Shown here: positions 52,001-61,906 of the stretch, piece by piece
Numbering within the stretch: position 1 is the first letter of the stretch
How the letters are laid out: every line of letters begins with the position of its first letter
Source of the DNA: Engraulis encrasicolus
Lineage: Eukaryota; Chordata; Actinopteri; Clupeiformes; Engraulidae
Assembly: GCF_034702125.1 (NCBI RefSeq)
Contig: NC_085862.1
Location: 9,953,191-10,017,190 of the forward strand
DNA: 64,000 nucleotides
Direction of reading: 5' to 3'
The notes under the pieces: model-generated
Databases searched by the model: none
Told to the model about the DNA's origin: nothing
The model's input: only the letters and a program-made list of their open reading frames with translations
Position numbers and translations under genes: made by a program

Positions 52001-54120
52001 TACTGTAGTTTGGGTCTATGGTGATGGCTTGTTCACAGTCCTGGACAGCTCCCGCGTAATTGCCCAGTTTACTATAGGCAGCAGCCCTGCGACACATTTC
52101 ATTAAGGAACACCGTTAGACCAAGCTGTTCTTAAATAAACACATGATATTCCTTAATTATGTATAACAGTTAAATCAAGAATTAGGTTTTACTTGTGTTT
52201 CAGACATGTAAAAGTTTTTCTCTTTTACCTGACATGTTTCGACTGTGTAGCAAGACGGAAGCTACACTGTCGAAACTTGTCAGGTAAAAGGCAAAACTTT
52301 TACATGTCTGAAACATAAGAAAAGCCCAAGTCTTAATCAAGCAGTTCTTTGTGCATTTCTGCAAAGACTAGTAAAAGGTGAAAGAGCATGGATCAAGTAA
52401 ATACCTGTTGCAATAGTAGACTGCATTTTGAGGATTAAGTGCAATAGCCTTTGAGTAGAATTCCACTGCAGCGCCGAAATTCTCTACTTTCATTTGGTCA
52501 TTACCTGTTTGAACACACAACGAAATTACATTACAGGTCATTTAGCTGAAGCTTTAATCCAAAGCGACTTACAGATCTTTACAGGGAATTGGTTACACTC
52601 CCTGGAGAAGTGTGGGGGTATAGGTGCCTTGCAAAAGGGCACTTCAGCCATGGAGGGAGGAAGGGATTGGTATGGGTGGGCGATTGAACCTGCAATCATG
52701 TGATCTACAGTCCAACTACCTAACCGCGGCTGCCCCAAAACACATCAATGACACCACTTTCTGATCCCACACAGTGCTAACATTCAGTCCAGTAATTACA
52801 GACAGCATAAGTGACCCATCCAAACCCAGTGGGTGAGCTGTGAACGTGAAAGCACAACTGGGAAACTCCTGTGACACAGCACTAAACAGCACACTGCACA
52901 TGTAACAGAGGCCAACTAGGAGAGTTGGGGTGGAACGTTAGTTAACCTCCCTCCCAAAGCCTCATACAGTATCAGTAGCGTTGGGGACTTTAGTCCAGTG
53001 GTATCGTACTTAGGGATGCACCGATACACATTTTTTCACTTCCGATCCGATCCCGATATCTAAATTTGGATATCTGCCGATACCGATACTACTCCGATCC
53101 AATACCAAAACCTCATATATGCATAAATTTCAACTTGAGGTAGGCTCACGATGACTATTTGGTCAGAAAAGGAAGTCAAAAGAACAGGAAATGAATTAAT
53201 AAGTAAAAGTATCAAGTAAAAAAGTAACAATCCCATCCTGAAAACTAATATGCAAGTGTTATGACTTCAAATTAACATTACACCTGGCTCAATATCAGTC
53301 CTGGGAAAATTCCGATACTTTGGGAAAATTCCGATCCGATCCGATCTCTGAAAATATGTTGATATCTGAACCCGATACCGATACACCGATACCGATATCC
53401 CATCCCTAATCGTACTGTGCCTCCCATTTCCGAACCGATGTAGTTGGCGAGGTCGCTGGTTCCCGAGGGGGACGAACTGTGCAGGAAGACCTCCGTTACA
53501 CACACAAAAAAATTGCATTTATGCAAGGGGGGCAGCCCCCAATGGCGCCCGAAAGGGCAAAGCGCGGCGAACCGCTTACCCATGACTGCCCACGGCTGTG
53601 CTCTTACCGTCGGTTTTGAGGCGTTCAGCTTCTGCAACCTGCTCTTCTGAGGGGGAGTGTCCACTCGAGTTGATTTTGGCTTCAGGTGTATCCGGTTGCT
53701 GCAGATCAAGGTGGGAGAGACATACACGTCCAGATTCAGTACTGTTACACACAGTACATATAGATATAGTCATGATATTCTTTTCTATGGAAATTTCATA
53801 AAAACAATGCCCAACTTACACAGGGTGTAGCTGAGGCAAAGATTTCTGGTAAGGTCTGGGTGACAGCAAGATGTTCGTCTTCGTTTGAGACACCGAAGGC
53901 TGTCTCAAGACACTGGATTGCGACTGGAAGAAAAAATATAGTGTCATGTAAACAATGGTAGGCCTACTTGACCTCCAAAACAATGTGACCTTAAAAAACC
54001 CCACACCAATGTTACCCTACCTTCTAAACTCTCCTGGGTGTCTGAGGACAGGCCACCAGAGTTCAGCTGGTCGTGGAGGAACTGAACAATGGAAAACGCG
54101 AGACGTTTGGTGTCCGTCAT
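45098..54120 (-). CDS. sgta: Small glutamine-rich TPR co-chaperone SGTA, complete
   Basis: Eleven coding exons join without a frame break to 384 residues: 54021-54120, 53820-53923, 53608-53698, 52405-52504, 51982-52086, 50703-50841, 50339-50401, 49572-49609, 46979-47100, 46088-46268 and 45098-45209. SGTA binds exposed hydrophobic segments of tail-anchored and mislocalised proteins and hands them to the BAG6/GET system or Hsp70/90 in the cytosol. Residues 1-70 ([31 protein letters not shown]) form the dimerisation domain. Residues about 92-213 contain three TPR repeats ([20 protein letters not shown], then [18 protein letters not shown] and [19 protein letters not shown]). NPGFM and [13 protein letters not shown] follow, then a long Gly/Ala/Pro-rich stretch (about 253-343), and the Gln-rich tail [19 protein letters not shown]. 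Human SGTA is 313 residues; the excess is the Gly-rich part, which here contains a transposon-derived intron. Confidence 0.96.
45225..45305. repeat. (CATTG)n / (CATTA)n microsatellite
   Basis: A pentanucleotide run 15 bp upstream of the sgta exon 12 acceptor, leading into a dispersed fish repeat (45305-45515). Confidence 0.93.
45656..45683 (-). repeat. CTGANGAA-hairpin module (e)
   Basis: Minus strand: CTGAAGAA, stem GGTC/GACC with loop GTAT, then AAAACGTT. It stands in a repeat fragment reading CGCACACTGTCCATTCCACC. Confidence 0.5.
45780..45963 (-). repeat. sgta: Tandem duplicate of the sgta exon 11 donor edge
   Basis: 45850-45885 repeats 46074-46111 (TGGTTTGACTTACGCCTGGA then TGAGGCCAGAGAGGTCA). 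This covers the last codons of exon 11, GACCTCTCTGGCCTCATCCA on the minus strand, and the donor GC|GTAAGTC. Surrounding intron text (ACTTCAGACTGGCTTAGCAG, CATCAGTCCATCACTGTCAG) is duplicated too, at 45545-45600 and 45913-45965. The unit is about 225 bp plus microsatellite. Confidence 0.9.
45992..46065. repeat. (GT)n by the sgta exon 11 donor
   Basis: A GT run 20 bp from the exon 11 splice donor; in the transcript it reads as a CA repeat. Confidence 0.95.
46088..46268 (-). CDS. sgta: sgta exon 11
   Basis: Acceptor ACCTCTAG, whose final G is 46269; donor CAGGC|GTAAGTC at 46087-46086. Encodes [20 protein letters not shown] and further Gly/Leu repeats, ending [12 protein letters not shown], which matches the conserved NDLASLIQ of human SGTA. 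Confidence 0.93.
46270..46977 (-). mobile_element. hAT-like MITE that forms sgta intron 10 (introner)
   Basis: The element has termini TAGAGGTGGGCGATATGG (46270 onward, plus strand) and TAGGGGTGGCCGATATATGA (46977 backward). The perfect 8-bp direct repeat CCTGCTCC flanks it (46262-46269 and 46978-46985). The intron is 46269-46978, that is the element plus one G of each repeat copy. The donor GT is G of the duplication plus T of the element; the acceptor AG is A of the element plus G of the duplication. A second MITE (46603-46950) is nested inside. Exons 10 and 11 join in frame across it. After splicing the duplication leaves six extra nucleotides, two codons. Confidence 0.9.
46603..46950. mobile_element. 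MITE (CAGGGTTCCCACACC ends) nested in the introner
   Basis: Starts CAGGGTTCCCACACCTTTTT and ends CAGTGGGAACCCTG. Same family as 43022-43202. Its presence inside shows the intron existed, or at least the outer MITE was inserted, before it. Confidence 0.85.
46979..47100 (-). CDS. sgta: sgta exon 10
   Basis: Acceptor GGCCCAG at 47103-47101, donor GCAG|GTAGGG at 46978-46977. Encodes [20 protein letters not shown] and an Ala/Pro/Gly-rich run. It is linked in phase to exon 9 (split Leu codon). Confidence 0.92.
47101..49571. other. sgta intron 9, repeats
   Basis: Contains CTGANGAA-hairpin modules on the minus strand at 47175-47199 (TTGATGAA, stem GGTC/GACC) and 47359-47384 (CTGATGAA, GAC/GTC). MITE family C copy 2 lies at 48664-48887 with TSD CTCCCAAC. 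A large inverted-repeat-like element spans roughly 47390-48200. No exon inside. Confidence 0.55.
48664..48887. mobile_element. MITE family C, copy 2 with 8-bp TSD
   Basis: Ends CAGTGTTGCCAGATGTGTCT and AATCTGGCAGCACTG. The direct repeat CTCCCAAC lies at 48656-48663 and 48888-48895. Confidence 0.9.
49572..49609 (-). CDS. sgta: sgta exon 9 (38 nt)
   Basis: Acceptor CTCCCACAG and donor CT|GTGAGT. Encodes [12 protein letters not shown] plus two bases of Leu, nearly identical to the human [13 protein letters not shown]. Confidence 0.95.
49958..50327. mobile_element. hAT-like MITE (TAGCCTGGTCCTGACC), copy 1, beside the sgta exon 8 donor
   Basis: Ends TAGCCTGGTCCTGACCATCC and GGCGCGCGAGGCTAG, with direct repeat TAGACTCT at 49950-49957 and 50328-50335. 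On the transcript the exon 8 donor GTGAGAGTCTA is followed at once by the element. The second copy is at 51428-51808 with TSD CATGTGGG. Confidence 0.85.
50339..50401 (-). CDS. sgta: sgta exon 8
   Basis: Acceptor CTTCTGCAG, donor ACATG|GTGAGA. 21 codons, [20 protein letters not shown] then Met. Confidence 0.95.
50703..50841 (-). CDS. sgta: sgta exon 7
   Basis: Acceptor GTCTACAG and donor CCG|GTAAGT. Encodes the third [43 protein letters not shown] and KETPSP. Confidence 0.96.
51158..51390. repeat. Dispersed repeat shared with thop1 intron 5
   Basis: TCCGGTATCCACTTTATGTC, GTCTTGCGCAAACACC and GGGGACAACGCCCCCTTAGG recur inverted at 61075-61325. Confidence 0.75.
51428..51808. mobile_element. 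hAT-like MITE (TAGCCTGGTCCTGACC), copy 2
   Basis: Starts CTAGCCTGGTCCTGACCATC and ends GCTCGAGAGGCTA. Flanked by CATGTGGG on both sides. Confidence 0.85.
51982..52086 (-). CDS. sgta: sgta exon 6
   Basis: Acceptor TGTCGCAG and donor ATGGG|GTAGGC. Encodes [20 protein letters not shown] and [14 protein letters not shown], the second TPR. Confidence 0.95.
52197..52316. repeat. Near-perfect 52-bp-arm inverted repeat in sgta intron 5
   Basis: Left arm GTTTCAGACATGTAAAAGTT to CGACTGTGTAGC, spacer of about 8-10 nt, right arm AGCTACACTGTCG to CTTTTACATGTCTGAAAC. It has no coding capacity. Confidence 0.9.
52405..52504 (-). CDS. sgta: sgta exon 5
   Basis: Acceptor TTCAAACAG and donor AACAG|GTATTT. 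Encodes [20 protein letters not shown] and [12 protein letters not shown], the first TPR. Confidence 0.95.
52538..52735. repeat. Dispersed fish repeat in sgta intron 4
   Basis: Contains TTTAGCTGAAGC, TCCAAAGCGACTTACAG and AGGTGCCTTGCAAAAGGGCA; same family as 6958-7166. Confidence 0.7.
53012..53410. mobile_element. hAT-like MITE (TAGGGATGCACCGATAC ends)
   Basis: Starts TAGGGATGCACCGATACACA and ends ATACCGATATCCCATCCCTA. Lies in sgta intron 4. Confidence 0.85.
53608..53698 (-). CDS. sgta: sgta exon 4
   Basis: Acceptor GATCTGCAG and donor GACG|GTAAGA. Encodes [20 protein letters not shown] and [10 protein letters not shown], the linker to the TPR domain. Confidence 0.93.
53820..53923 (-). CDS. 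sgta: sgta exon 3
   Basis: Acceptor TTCTTCCAG and donor CCCTGT|GTAAGT. Encodes [20 protein letters not shown] and [14 protein letters not shown], the second half of the dimerisation domain. Confidence 0.94.
54021..54120 (-). CDS. sgta: sgta exon 2 (start codon)
   Basis: ATG at 54120-54118; donor AGAAG|GTAGGG at 54020-54019. Encodes [20 protein letters not shown] and [13 protein letters not shown]. The exon begins at an acceptor TTTCCAG (exon start 54167), so 47 nt are leader. Confidence 0.95.
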
Positions 54121-54167
54121 GTTTCTTGGAGGATGAACACCTCACAAAATATATGTTGTGAGTGCAC

Positions 54168-55092
54168 CTGGAAAGTAAATGGCAACGTTCAAGATTATTT
54201 CATTGACAACTGACTGAAGTTTAGCTTTACAAACGGTTCCACTTCCACATGGAATCCCACCCACTTTTCTGAAGTCTGACAAGGAAACAACAATGTCAAT
54301 ACATTTACGCATCCGTCATTTAACGGAATGGCAAGACAGCTGAGGACATCATTTAGGTTATCTGACACCAGTGTGAAAATCGCAACTTGTCCGAGAAGGC
54401 TAACTAGTATAAATTAGAAGTAATACTAGTGCTAAGGTGGCTAACAGAACCTGTCAAAGAAGTTCAGTAAAGGCCAACCCCGCTAATCCTTCAATGGTCA
54501 AAACAGTTTTCTGCATGAAGGGTAGAACCAGAGAAGTTGCTTTCATTCAATCCGATTGGGGTTGTCTTGAATGGAGTCCCACAAACCAACTAGCTAAATG
54601 CATCACTATAATATAGCGACGGCTGAATAGTAAGGAAGGTGAGGTTAGTAGACGTATCACAGAAATGTCTAGTACTAGCTAATACTACCGGTGCATGGAT
54701 GGAGCATAGCAGGCTAGCCTGTTGTGTGTACTCCCTGCGCGCTAGCAGTCTGAGCGCTGTTTGAATGTAGTCGACAATGATCTGTTTGGAATAGCTGATT
54801 GTTCATCTTGACACAGAAGTTTATTTCTTAAATTCTGACAAGTTTGTCGTATCCGTGTAGACAGAAAACTTGTATAAGCTAACCGCAGCAACATAATGCT
54901 AGCAGCTGCTATCCCAGCTCGCTAGTTAGCTAACAAAAGCTAGTTTCAAATGAGTCATTGATCAAAAATAGATCCACCATCGTAAAAGCAAGGATGTCTG
55001 TACTCAGTCTGGACCGAGTCGTAAGGATCTTTCAAACCTTACGAACAAACACAAGTGTTCTGTATGCTTAACAGCAACAACTTTTGCCTTAC
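54168..55092. other. sgta: sgta intron 1
   Basis: Unique-looking sequence, no repeat family or exon recognised, between the first coding exon and a probable leader exon. Confidence 0.5.
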
Positions 55093-55165
55093 CACTTGTC
55101 TTGCTGCCCACTCCAGATTCCTTGCAGTGTGCTGTGTAATGTGAGAAATACGGCATGTGTTAAAC
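55093..55165 (-). other. sgta: Probable sgta non-coding exon 1
   Basis: The minus-strand donor CAAGTG|GTAAGG at 55092-55091 ends a leader exon that pairs with the acceptor before exon 2. Its 5' end is not defined; the upper limit is a guess. Confidence 0.5.
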
Positions 55166-55850
55166 GTCACATCCAGGACCAGAGCAGCACTGTTGGGTGA
55201 GCAGCACAGCACTGCTGGCAGCGAAATGAATGCTCTCCAGTGATTCAGGCCAGGTCAGATTTCTTCCAGTCCAGATACATCAAAACTCATCAAAACTCTG
55301 CATTCAATTCGTTGAGCAATTGACTGTGTGCATACGGTCATTGCTTTAAACTGATATTGGGATTTCAATGGATCAACGCATTTTGCACCAACATTATATT
55401 TTCACTTTTCAATCACACATACAGTGATGATCCTTCAGATTTCACCAGACCTCCATATTCCAGTTTTGACATTCTTAAATAAGAAGATAAAGTATTGTGT
55501 ATTATTTGCATCTGCACTTGGGCAGTGGGGATTGTATATTTTAAGTGTTTAGTGTAATTAGTCATTTAGTGCAGTCTAGTCACGCAAGTAGATGGCTCAC
55601 TGACTTCACAAACTTAATTTCATACACTGCCAAAGGCTGCAACTGTACAATTTCCCGTGCAGAAACATACTAGAGACGCGAAGATGCGCTCTGAGAAGAT
55701 GCGCTAGATCTGAGATGGAGGCCCTTGGAGTGTGATTGACACGTTGAGAGACCAATCATTTACGATTGCGTGAAGAACGTGGGCGTTACCAATTTTGAGG
55801 AACCGCAACAGCAGAGTGGAGCACACGCCGCAAACTGAGTTGTTTGAAAT
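55166..55850. promoter_or_regulatory. Shared sgta-thop1 divergent promoter region
   Basis: About 0.7 kb separates the sgta leader (minus) from the thop1 start codon (plus). A CCAAT box at 55752-55756 and a GGGCGT GC-box-like motif near 55781 precede thop1; no TATA box is evident. Human SGTA and THOP1 are also head to head. Confidence 0.55.
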
Positions 55851-55863
55851 ATGGCACCTACAG
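55851..55863 (+). CDS. thop1: thop1 exon 1 (start codon)
   Basis: ATGGCACCTACAG|GTGAGTGAG gives four codons plus one base. A at -3 and G at +4 give a good start context. The phase fits exon 2 (Gly split G|GC). Confidence 0.85.
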
Positions 55864-58800
55864 GTGAGTGAGTGGCAAATTGTTGACCATTTTCTCTTAT
55901 CATTAACGTTCATGCAGTGTGAAAACAAAAATGAGCTCTGCAGTCTGTGAATTTCAACAACCTGTGTGTTACTGTGGTTGAACAACTTTGAAGTGAAGCC
56001 CTGTGAAGGATTCAGGCTAGCCGGTTAGCTCGCTACATAACGTCGAGCTAACAGATTGCTAGCGTTATCTTGACATCTTCATCCATGTGATTTTGACATG
56101 GCTTTGCTAACTACATTGCGGTTGTCTCTACGAATCAGACATTCAACTGGTGTAGATGTAACACTTCCATTGTTACTTCCTAAGTCATGGTTTTTCGACA
56201 TATAGATTACCCCATCTGCTAACATTAGCTTTTTATTAACCCATTCATTCAGCCGGTAGTGCACTACATGATTGTGTTGATGGCTAACGTCAGCGCTAAC
56301 TGAAATGCATTGTCACAGTTTGGCATTCGGCTATTGTTGATTTCGGGATTGGTCTATCGTTGCTCTGAGAGGGTTCATGACCGCTGTTGACACTAGATGT
56401 GCACGAGATTCTACTGTTTCCAGCATTCATGTGATCCAAACAAATTGAAAATTGTATAAACACACACAATGCCCATAATGTAACATTATACGTGATTTAT
56501 AAGCCATAGTAGTACAGCATTTCATTTGAACAATAGAGTGAATGTGTGTACTACAGTGACACACGACCCACAGTAAGAATTGAAAAGATCCTCTACAGAA
56601 AGTCTTCTATTTTTTATCACGAGTCGGTTGCACGAGTTTTGTTGAACGACACATTTGGCACGAGCTCAATTGGATTTGCGTCCTCCAAGATGTAGAATCT
56701 TCACTCAATCCTGAACCTGTACTTTTGTCCCTCACCTCACCTCACCTGCGCCTGCAGGCGAAGTGGTGTTTGGCACGCAGTCTCGTGTCTGCGCAGAGAA
56801 CCGCCTGCGCTGGGACCTGACACCCGAGAAAATCCAGCAGCTCTCCGACGAGCTCATCACCAAGACCAAGCAGGTGTACGACACTGTCGGCTGCCTGGAT
56901 CTGGACACGGTCACCTATGACAACACCCTCAAGGCGCTCGCAGATGTTGAAGTGGAGTATACGGGTGAGCAGCAGCACAGAGGTCATCCTTTCTTTCTTT
57001 CTTTCTTTCTTGTTTTGCTCGTCTCTGTGCCCAAATCAGACCTGGTTTTGAAACAAACAACAACAACAATGCTCAATGCACAGTTGAAAATGCATAAACC
57101 CCAAGTTATGTATCATGTGATGTATGATTCCCCCATAAACCAAACAAGTGATGTATTTCTACAGACCAGTGCATTTGGCTGACAAGACAACAATTTATGA
57201 TGTGCATTAGGATATCCAGCAGTCTGTACCCAATTAATGCACACAATCATTTGTGTTTGTTGACGTGCAGGCGGAAAAGGTAAAAACCAAAAACTCATGT
57301 TGTCGTGCAATCCGTCCTGCCCGTTACAACCAAATGTAGCATTTGTGCAGGTGCTATTGCAGGCACTAGCAGCACCAGAAAAAAATCACAGTCAGCTGAA
57401 ATGCTGTATGCAACGGTAAAGACCATTCAGCAGTTTTCACATAAAGACAAGCTTACCCCACATGCCCCTGACAATGGCATTTCCAGCATTGTTAGTAGGT
57501 AAGGGCAGGGCTCACTCAGAGCAAGGTACGTGTGCCCATAGGAGGACCGTTATTCTCTCATGCATCAGAGTATTCCTAACTGGGCCAGAGTTGTCCTATT
57601 CTAACTGGGCAAAGGAAACCACCACCATGAATAAGGTGGTGAAGGGGGTGTCAAATGATCCTACAGATGACATAATGACTTAACACAGTGATTCTCAAAC
57701 TGTGGGCCAGGCCCCACTGGTGGGCCATGAAGGTGTTCCAAGTGGGCCTTGAAATCCTTTTTTACGAATCTAAATAAAATTTGCTGCTGTGTTATTGACT
57801 ATTAATTTGATTTGTGTTGTTTATTGGGTCAGAGGTGGGCCCCACACAGTTGTGAAAATGTCAAGTGGGCCTCAACTTGGAATAGGTTGGGAACCCCTGA
57901 CTTAACATTTTAAGCCATGGGCGTAATCTTAGGTGTGGATGGTGGGAACATGTCCACACCACCAAACCTAGCTTTTCCTCACCACTTTTTCACAAATATA
58001 ATGCGCAAATAGCATACCCTGACAATGGGGCACCTAAGTCTCCACCCCTTCCGGGTGGCTTGTGGGGCTGGCAACGCAAAAACTTTTGACTGGGCTGTAA
58101 TGGACTGATCAAAGCTATTTTCCGACCCACCTCGCATTTCCCCGTCGATCACACATATGCGGTGCCTCAGAATTAATAACAACCAATGGTGTGCTTGTTG
58201 ACTTCACTTGGCAAGAGATTTTTGAGTTGTGTGTGTGCAAAAATATGTAATTATTTGGACTACACAACAGACGTCGCATGTCAGACGTGCAGCCACTTAA
58301 GCCACGGTGCAGCGGTAGGGTTGGCTGTGCCTCGGTTCACGTCAGATATGCGAGGCGCACGTGTAGTCTCCAACACAGTTTTGCACAAAAGCTAAAATAA
58401 CGTTTCTTGCGTGCCGAAAATGAGTGGTCTTACGACGCAAATCCAAACCTTTCAAATTCACTGTCATCATATGTGAAATCCGGAGCACATGCCAAACGGG
58501 ATGAGGATTTAGCTTGACTCGCTCCATTAACTCGCACTCAAAATTTTGAGCGCTCCAGCCCCATAGATCGGAAGTAGAAAGGCGTGACTTAAGTGCCCCA
58601 TTTGCCATCGTAATGTCCCTACCGTTTTTCCAAGCCAAACCTTCATCTTTCATCGTATTTGCATGTCTGTGGCAGTGTACCTAATTAAATGACCTGCTCC
58701 TCTTCTATTCTTCCCCTCTCTGATGGCCTCCCCAGTCCAGCGTAACATGCTGGATTTCCCGCAGCACGTGTCCCCCTGTAAGGAGGTGCGCACCGCCAGC

Positions 58801-61800
58801 ACGGAGGCCGACAAGAAGCTCTCGGAGTTCGACGTGGAAATGAGCATGAGGGAGGACGTGTACCAGCGTATCGTCGCTCTGGAGGTCAGAGGTCACCCCC
58901 CACCTATAACTAAACGAAACTGCCTGGGTTTCCCCTATGCTCATCCCACCTCTCTTAAAACAGGTGCAGTGCAAAGGAGTATCTGACAATAGAAAGAGTA
59001 GAAGTTTGCAGCACACACTGCAGCTCTGCTTTCAAAATGCTCGATGATGGCCCTGCCGTGGCCAACCGGTGGGGCACTCGCCTGCCATGCAGCTGACCCG
59101 AGTTCGATTCCAGGCCCGGGTCCTTTGCCGACCCCTCACCGCCTCTCCCAATTCGCTTCCTGTCCACCTCTCACACTGTCCTGTCGAAAAAAAGACCCCA
59201 AAAATGCTCGATGAAGACCTTGCTGGGTTCAAAAAGTCGTATCTCTTGAATAAACCTTAAAGGGACATCGTGCAGGAAATGGTCAAAAAAGGTACTGCAA
59301 CTATGCTGCTCATTGAAACTGGGCCGCCTATTGCCAAATTTGATCTTTACATTAAAGTTTACTAGCTAATATACAAATATTTTTTACTATGGTCCAAGTA
59401 CAGTCATTTTTGCAGCTAAAAATGACTATGTTTGGAAATTCCAAATGGCGGACCATGGAGAAGATCCCCCTTTTCATGTATGAAAAGTGCAATTTTTCCA
59501 GTCATAATGAATAATTAGAATTTGATGGTGGTGGTAAGTATTCATGTAAAAGGTAATGTTAGTGAATGGGCAGCATGAATTCTGGAAATAAACAACTAAA
59601 AATCTCACACAGTGTCCCTTTAAAAGCAGAGCCGTAGACTGCTGATGTGTTTTGCGGCCCTGCCTGCCATGGCGCTGACGGTAGGGCCCGGGGACCAGGG
59701 TACGATTCAGACCGAGGTCATTTCCCGATCCTCCCCCATCTCTCTCTCCCACTCGCGTCCTGTTGCCACTTCAAACTGTCCTGTCAAATAAAGGTATAAA
59801 ATCCTCCCCAAATTTTTTTTTTATAGAAAAGGCGGAGCTGCAGTGTGCAGACTTCTACTCTTTCCAACTGCTCCTCTGTTCAGCTGTCCACTCAGCTCCT
59901 CCATCAACAGCCTCTTCTGCATTGATTGGCCATCTTCCAGGAAGCAATTTTACTATGATGACGGGGCAAAATAAGAGTCCTTGGTTAGCTTTGGGAGCAG
60001 GCCAGATCCCCAATTATATCAATGCATTTACCAAGTAAATGCTAAGTATATTTAGTCATAAAATGTTCCCCATTATGTCAGCTTACACTTAGCTTCACTT
60101 GGGGACCCCTTTCTCCATGCTGTTGTAACGGAAAGATAAATGATGGTGTGAAGAAATAAATAAATTCATTCATTCATTCATGCATTCATAGGGAAAGTTG
60201 GAGGAGGGCGACTCTCTGAGCGTGGAGGTGAAGACATACATGGAGAGGCTGATCAAACATAACTTTACTTGGGGGCCCTTTTCTCCATGCTGGTGGGAAG
60301 AAATAAAATTCATTAATTCATTCATTTGTATCCCTGGAATTTCTGTGACCCTATAGGGAAAGTTGAAAGAGGGAGACACTCTGACCGTGGAGGCAAAGAG
60401 ATACATGGAGAGGCTGATCAAATTGGGCAAGAGGAACGGCCTCCACCTGCCCAAAGAGACCCAGGATGTGAGTTGCACAACCACACCACAACACACACGC
60501 ATGTTAAAGTGGAAAAACATGCATAAATAAAAAATAAATAACTAAGCAAATAAACAATCTTACCTTATGTGATTTTTTTTTCTGATGTAAATAAGCAAGC
60601 AAGCAAACAGCAGTTGTATGTAATGCCGATGGTTGTTGTGTCAAAATGTTCAACAGGAAATTAAAGTGATCAAGAAGAAGCTGAGTAACCTGTGTATCGA
60701 CTTCAATAAGCACCTGAACGAGGACACTACCAGCCTGGCCTTCAGCAAGGAGGAGCTCGGTGAGCACAGGGTACCTTCTGGGGTGGGGGGTATGGGGTGT
60801 CTAAGTCACGGGGTGCAATCCAATATGCGGGACTCCCATCCTCCACTTGTGCTTGTGGCCCCGCCTCTGTGGACAAAACGATAGTTTCCCAGCTGTCAGC
60901 CTATCCACAATAACTTTCGGGTGACTGTTTTTCATTCACCATCCCAATTGTAAATGAGAAGATGACATTAGAATTGTGCTTTTGCAAGATATTTAATTAG
61001 TTTTCTGTTGTCAGTGACCTCATCATGAGGTCACAAGCAGGCGCGTAAGCAAGGGAGGACGGAAGCAAAGAGGTTGGATATACAATAAGAGGAATCGAAA
61101 CACGCCCACTCAATGCAAAAGTGTGTGCTCAAAATTTGATCTCCTAAGGGGGTGTTGTCCCTCCTTCTTCTTCTCTTTTCGTGGTGTTTGCACAAGACTT
61201 GCGCTACCGCCATCTACAGCGCTAAGGGGACTCTACCTCAAGACTCCGAAGGTCTCCTAATCGAAGGTCTCCTAAAGGGGCGTTCACCTGACGTAAAGTG
61301 GATACCGGAAAATAACCCGCCTGCTTTATCTCCCTCTCATATACAATTCTCTGACGGAAGTATGCAGTTTGGAATCCACCCACCCACTTCTTCTTCCATA
61401 AGACCATGGGGACTTAACTCGCAAAAAAATTGAAGTGAATGGGGCAAGTTGAGCTAAATCCTGATTCCGTTGGACAGGAACAGTCCACCATGTTTAAATA
61501 ATAAATTGTGTTCATCTCTTACCTGAAATGAGTTCCTTGCGACCTGCCTTGTCTTTGAACGCGGCCCCAGTCAGCAACGTGCGGCACAGACTTGTTTGCA
61601 TTAGCTTGGCTCAGCTTTTCACACTTTATTGCTGAAACACAGTGGACTGTTCCTTAAATTAATCTCTCACTTTTTAGGTGGGCTGCCAGAGGACTTCCTG
61701 AACTCCCTGGAGAAGGATGCTGACGGCAAGCTGAAGATCACGCTCAAGTACCCTCACTACTTCCCCACCATGAAGAAGTGCCACGTGCCCGAGACACGCA

Positions 61801-61848
61801 AGCGGCTGGAACAGGCCTTCAACTCCCGCTGCAAGGAGGCAAGGAGAT

Positions 61849-61906
<58 letters not shown>

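Noticed and set aside
61839..61852. thop1 exon 6 as a truncated or frameshifted pseudogene (stop shortly after CKE)
   Set aside because: A GC donor exactly where the frame and homology require it restores the protein; all other exons are intact.
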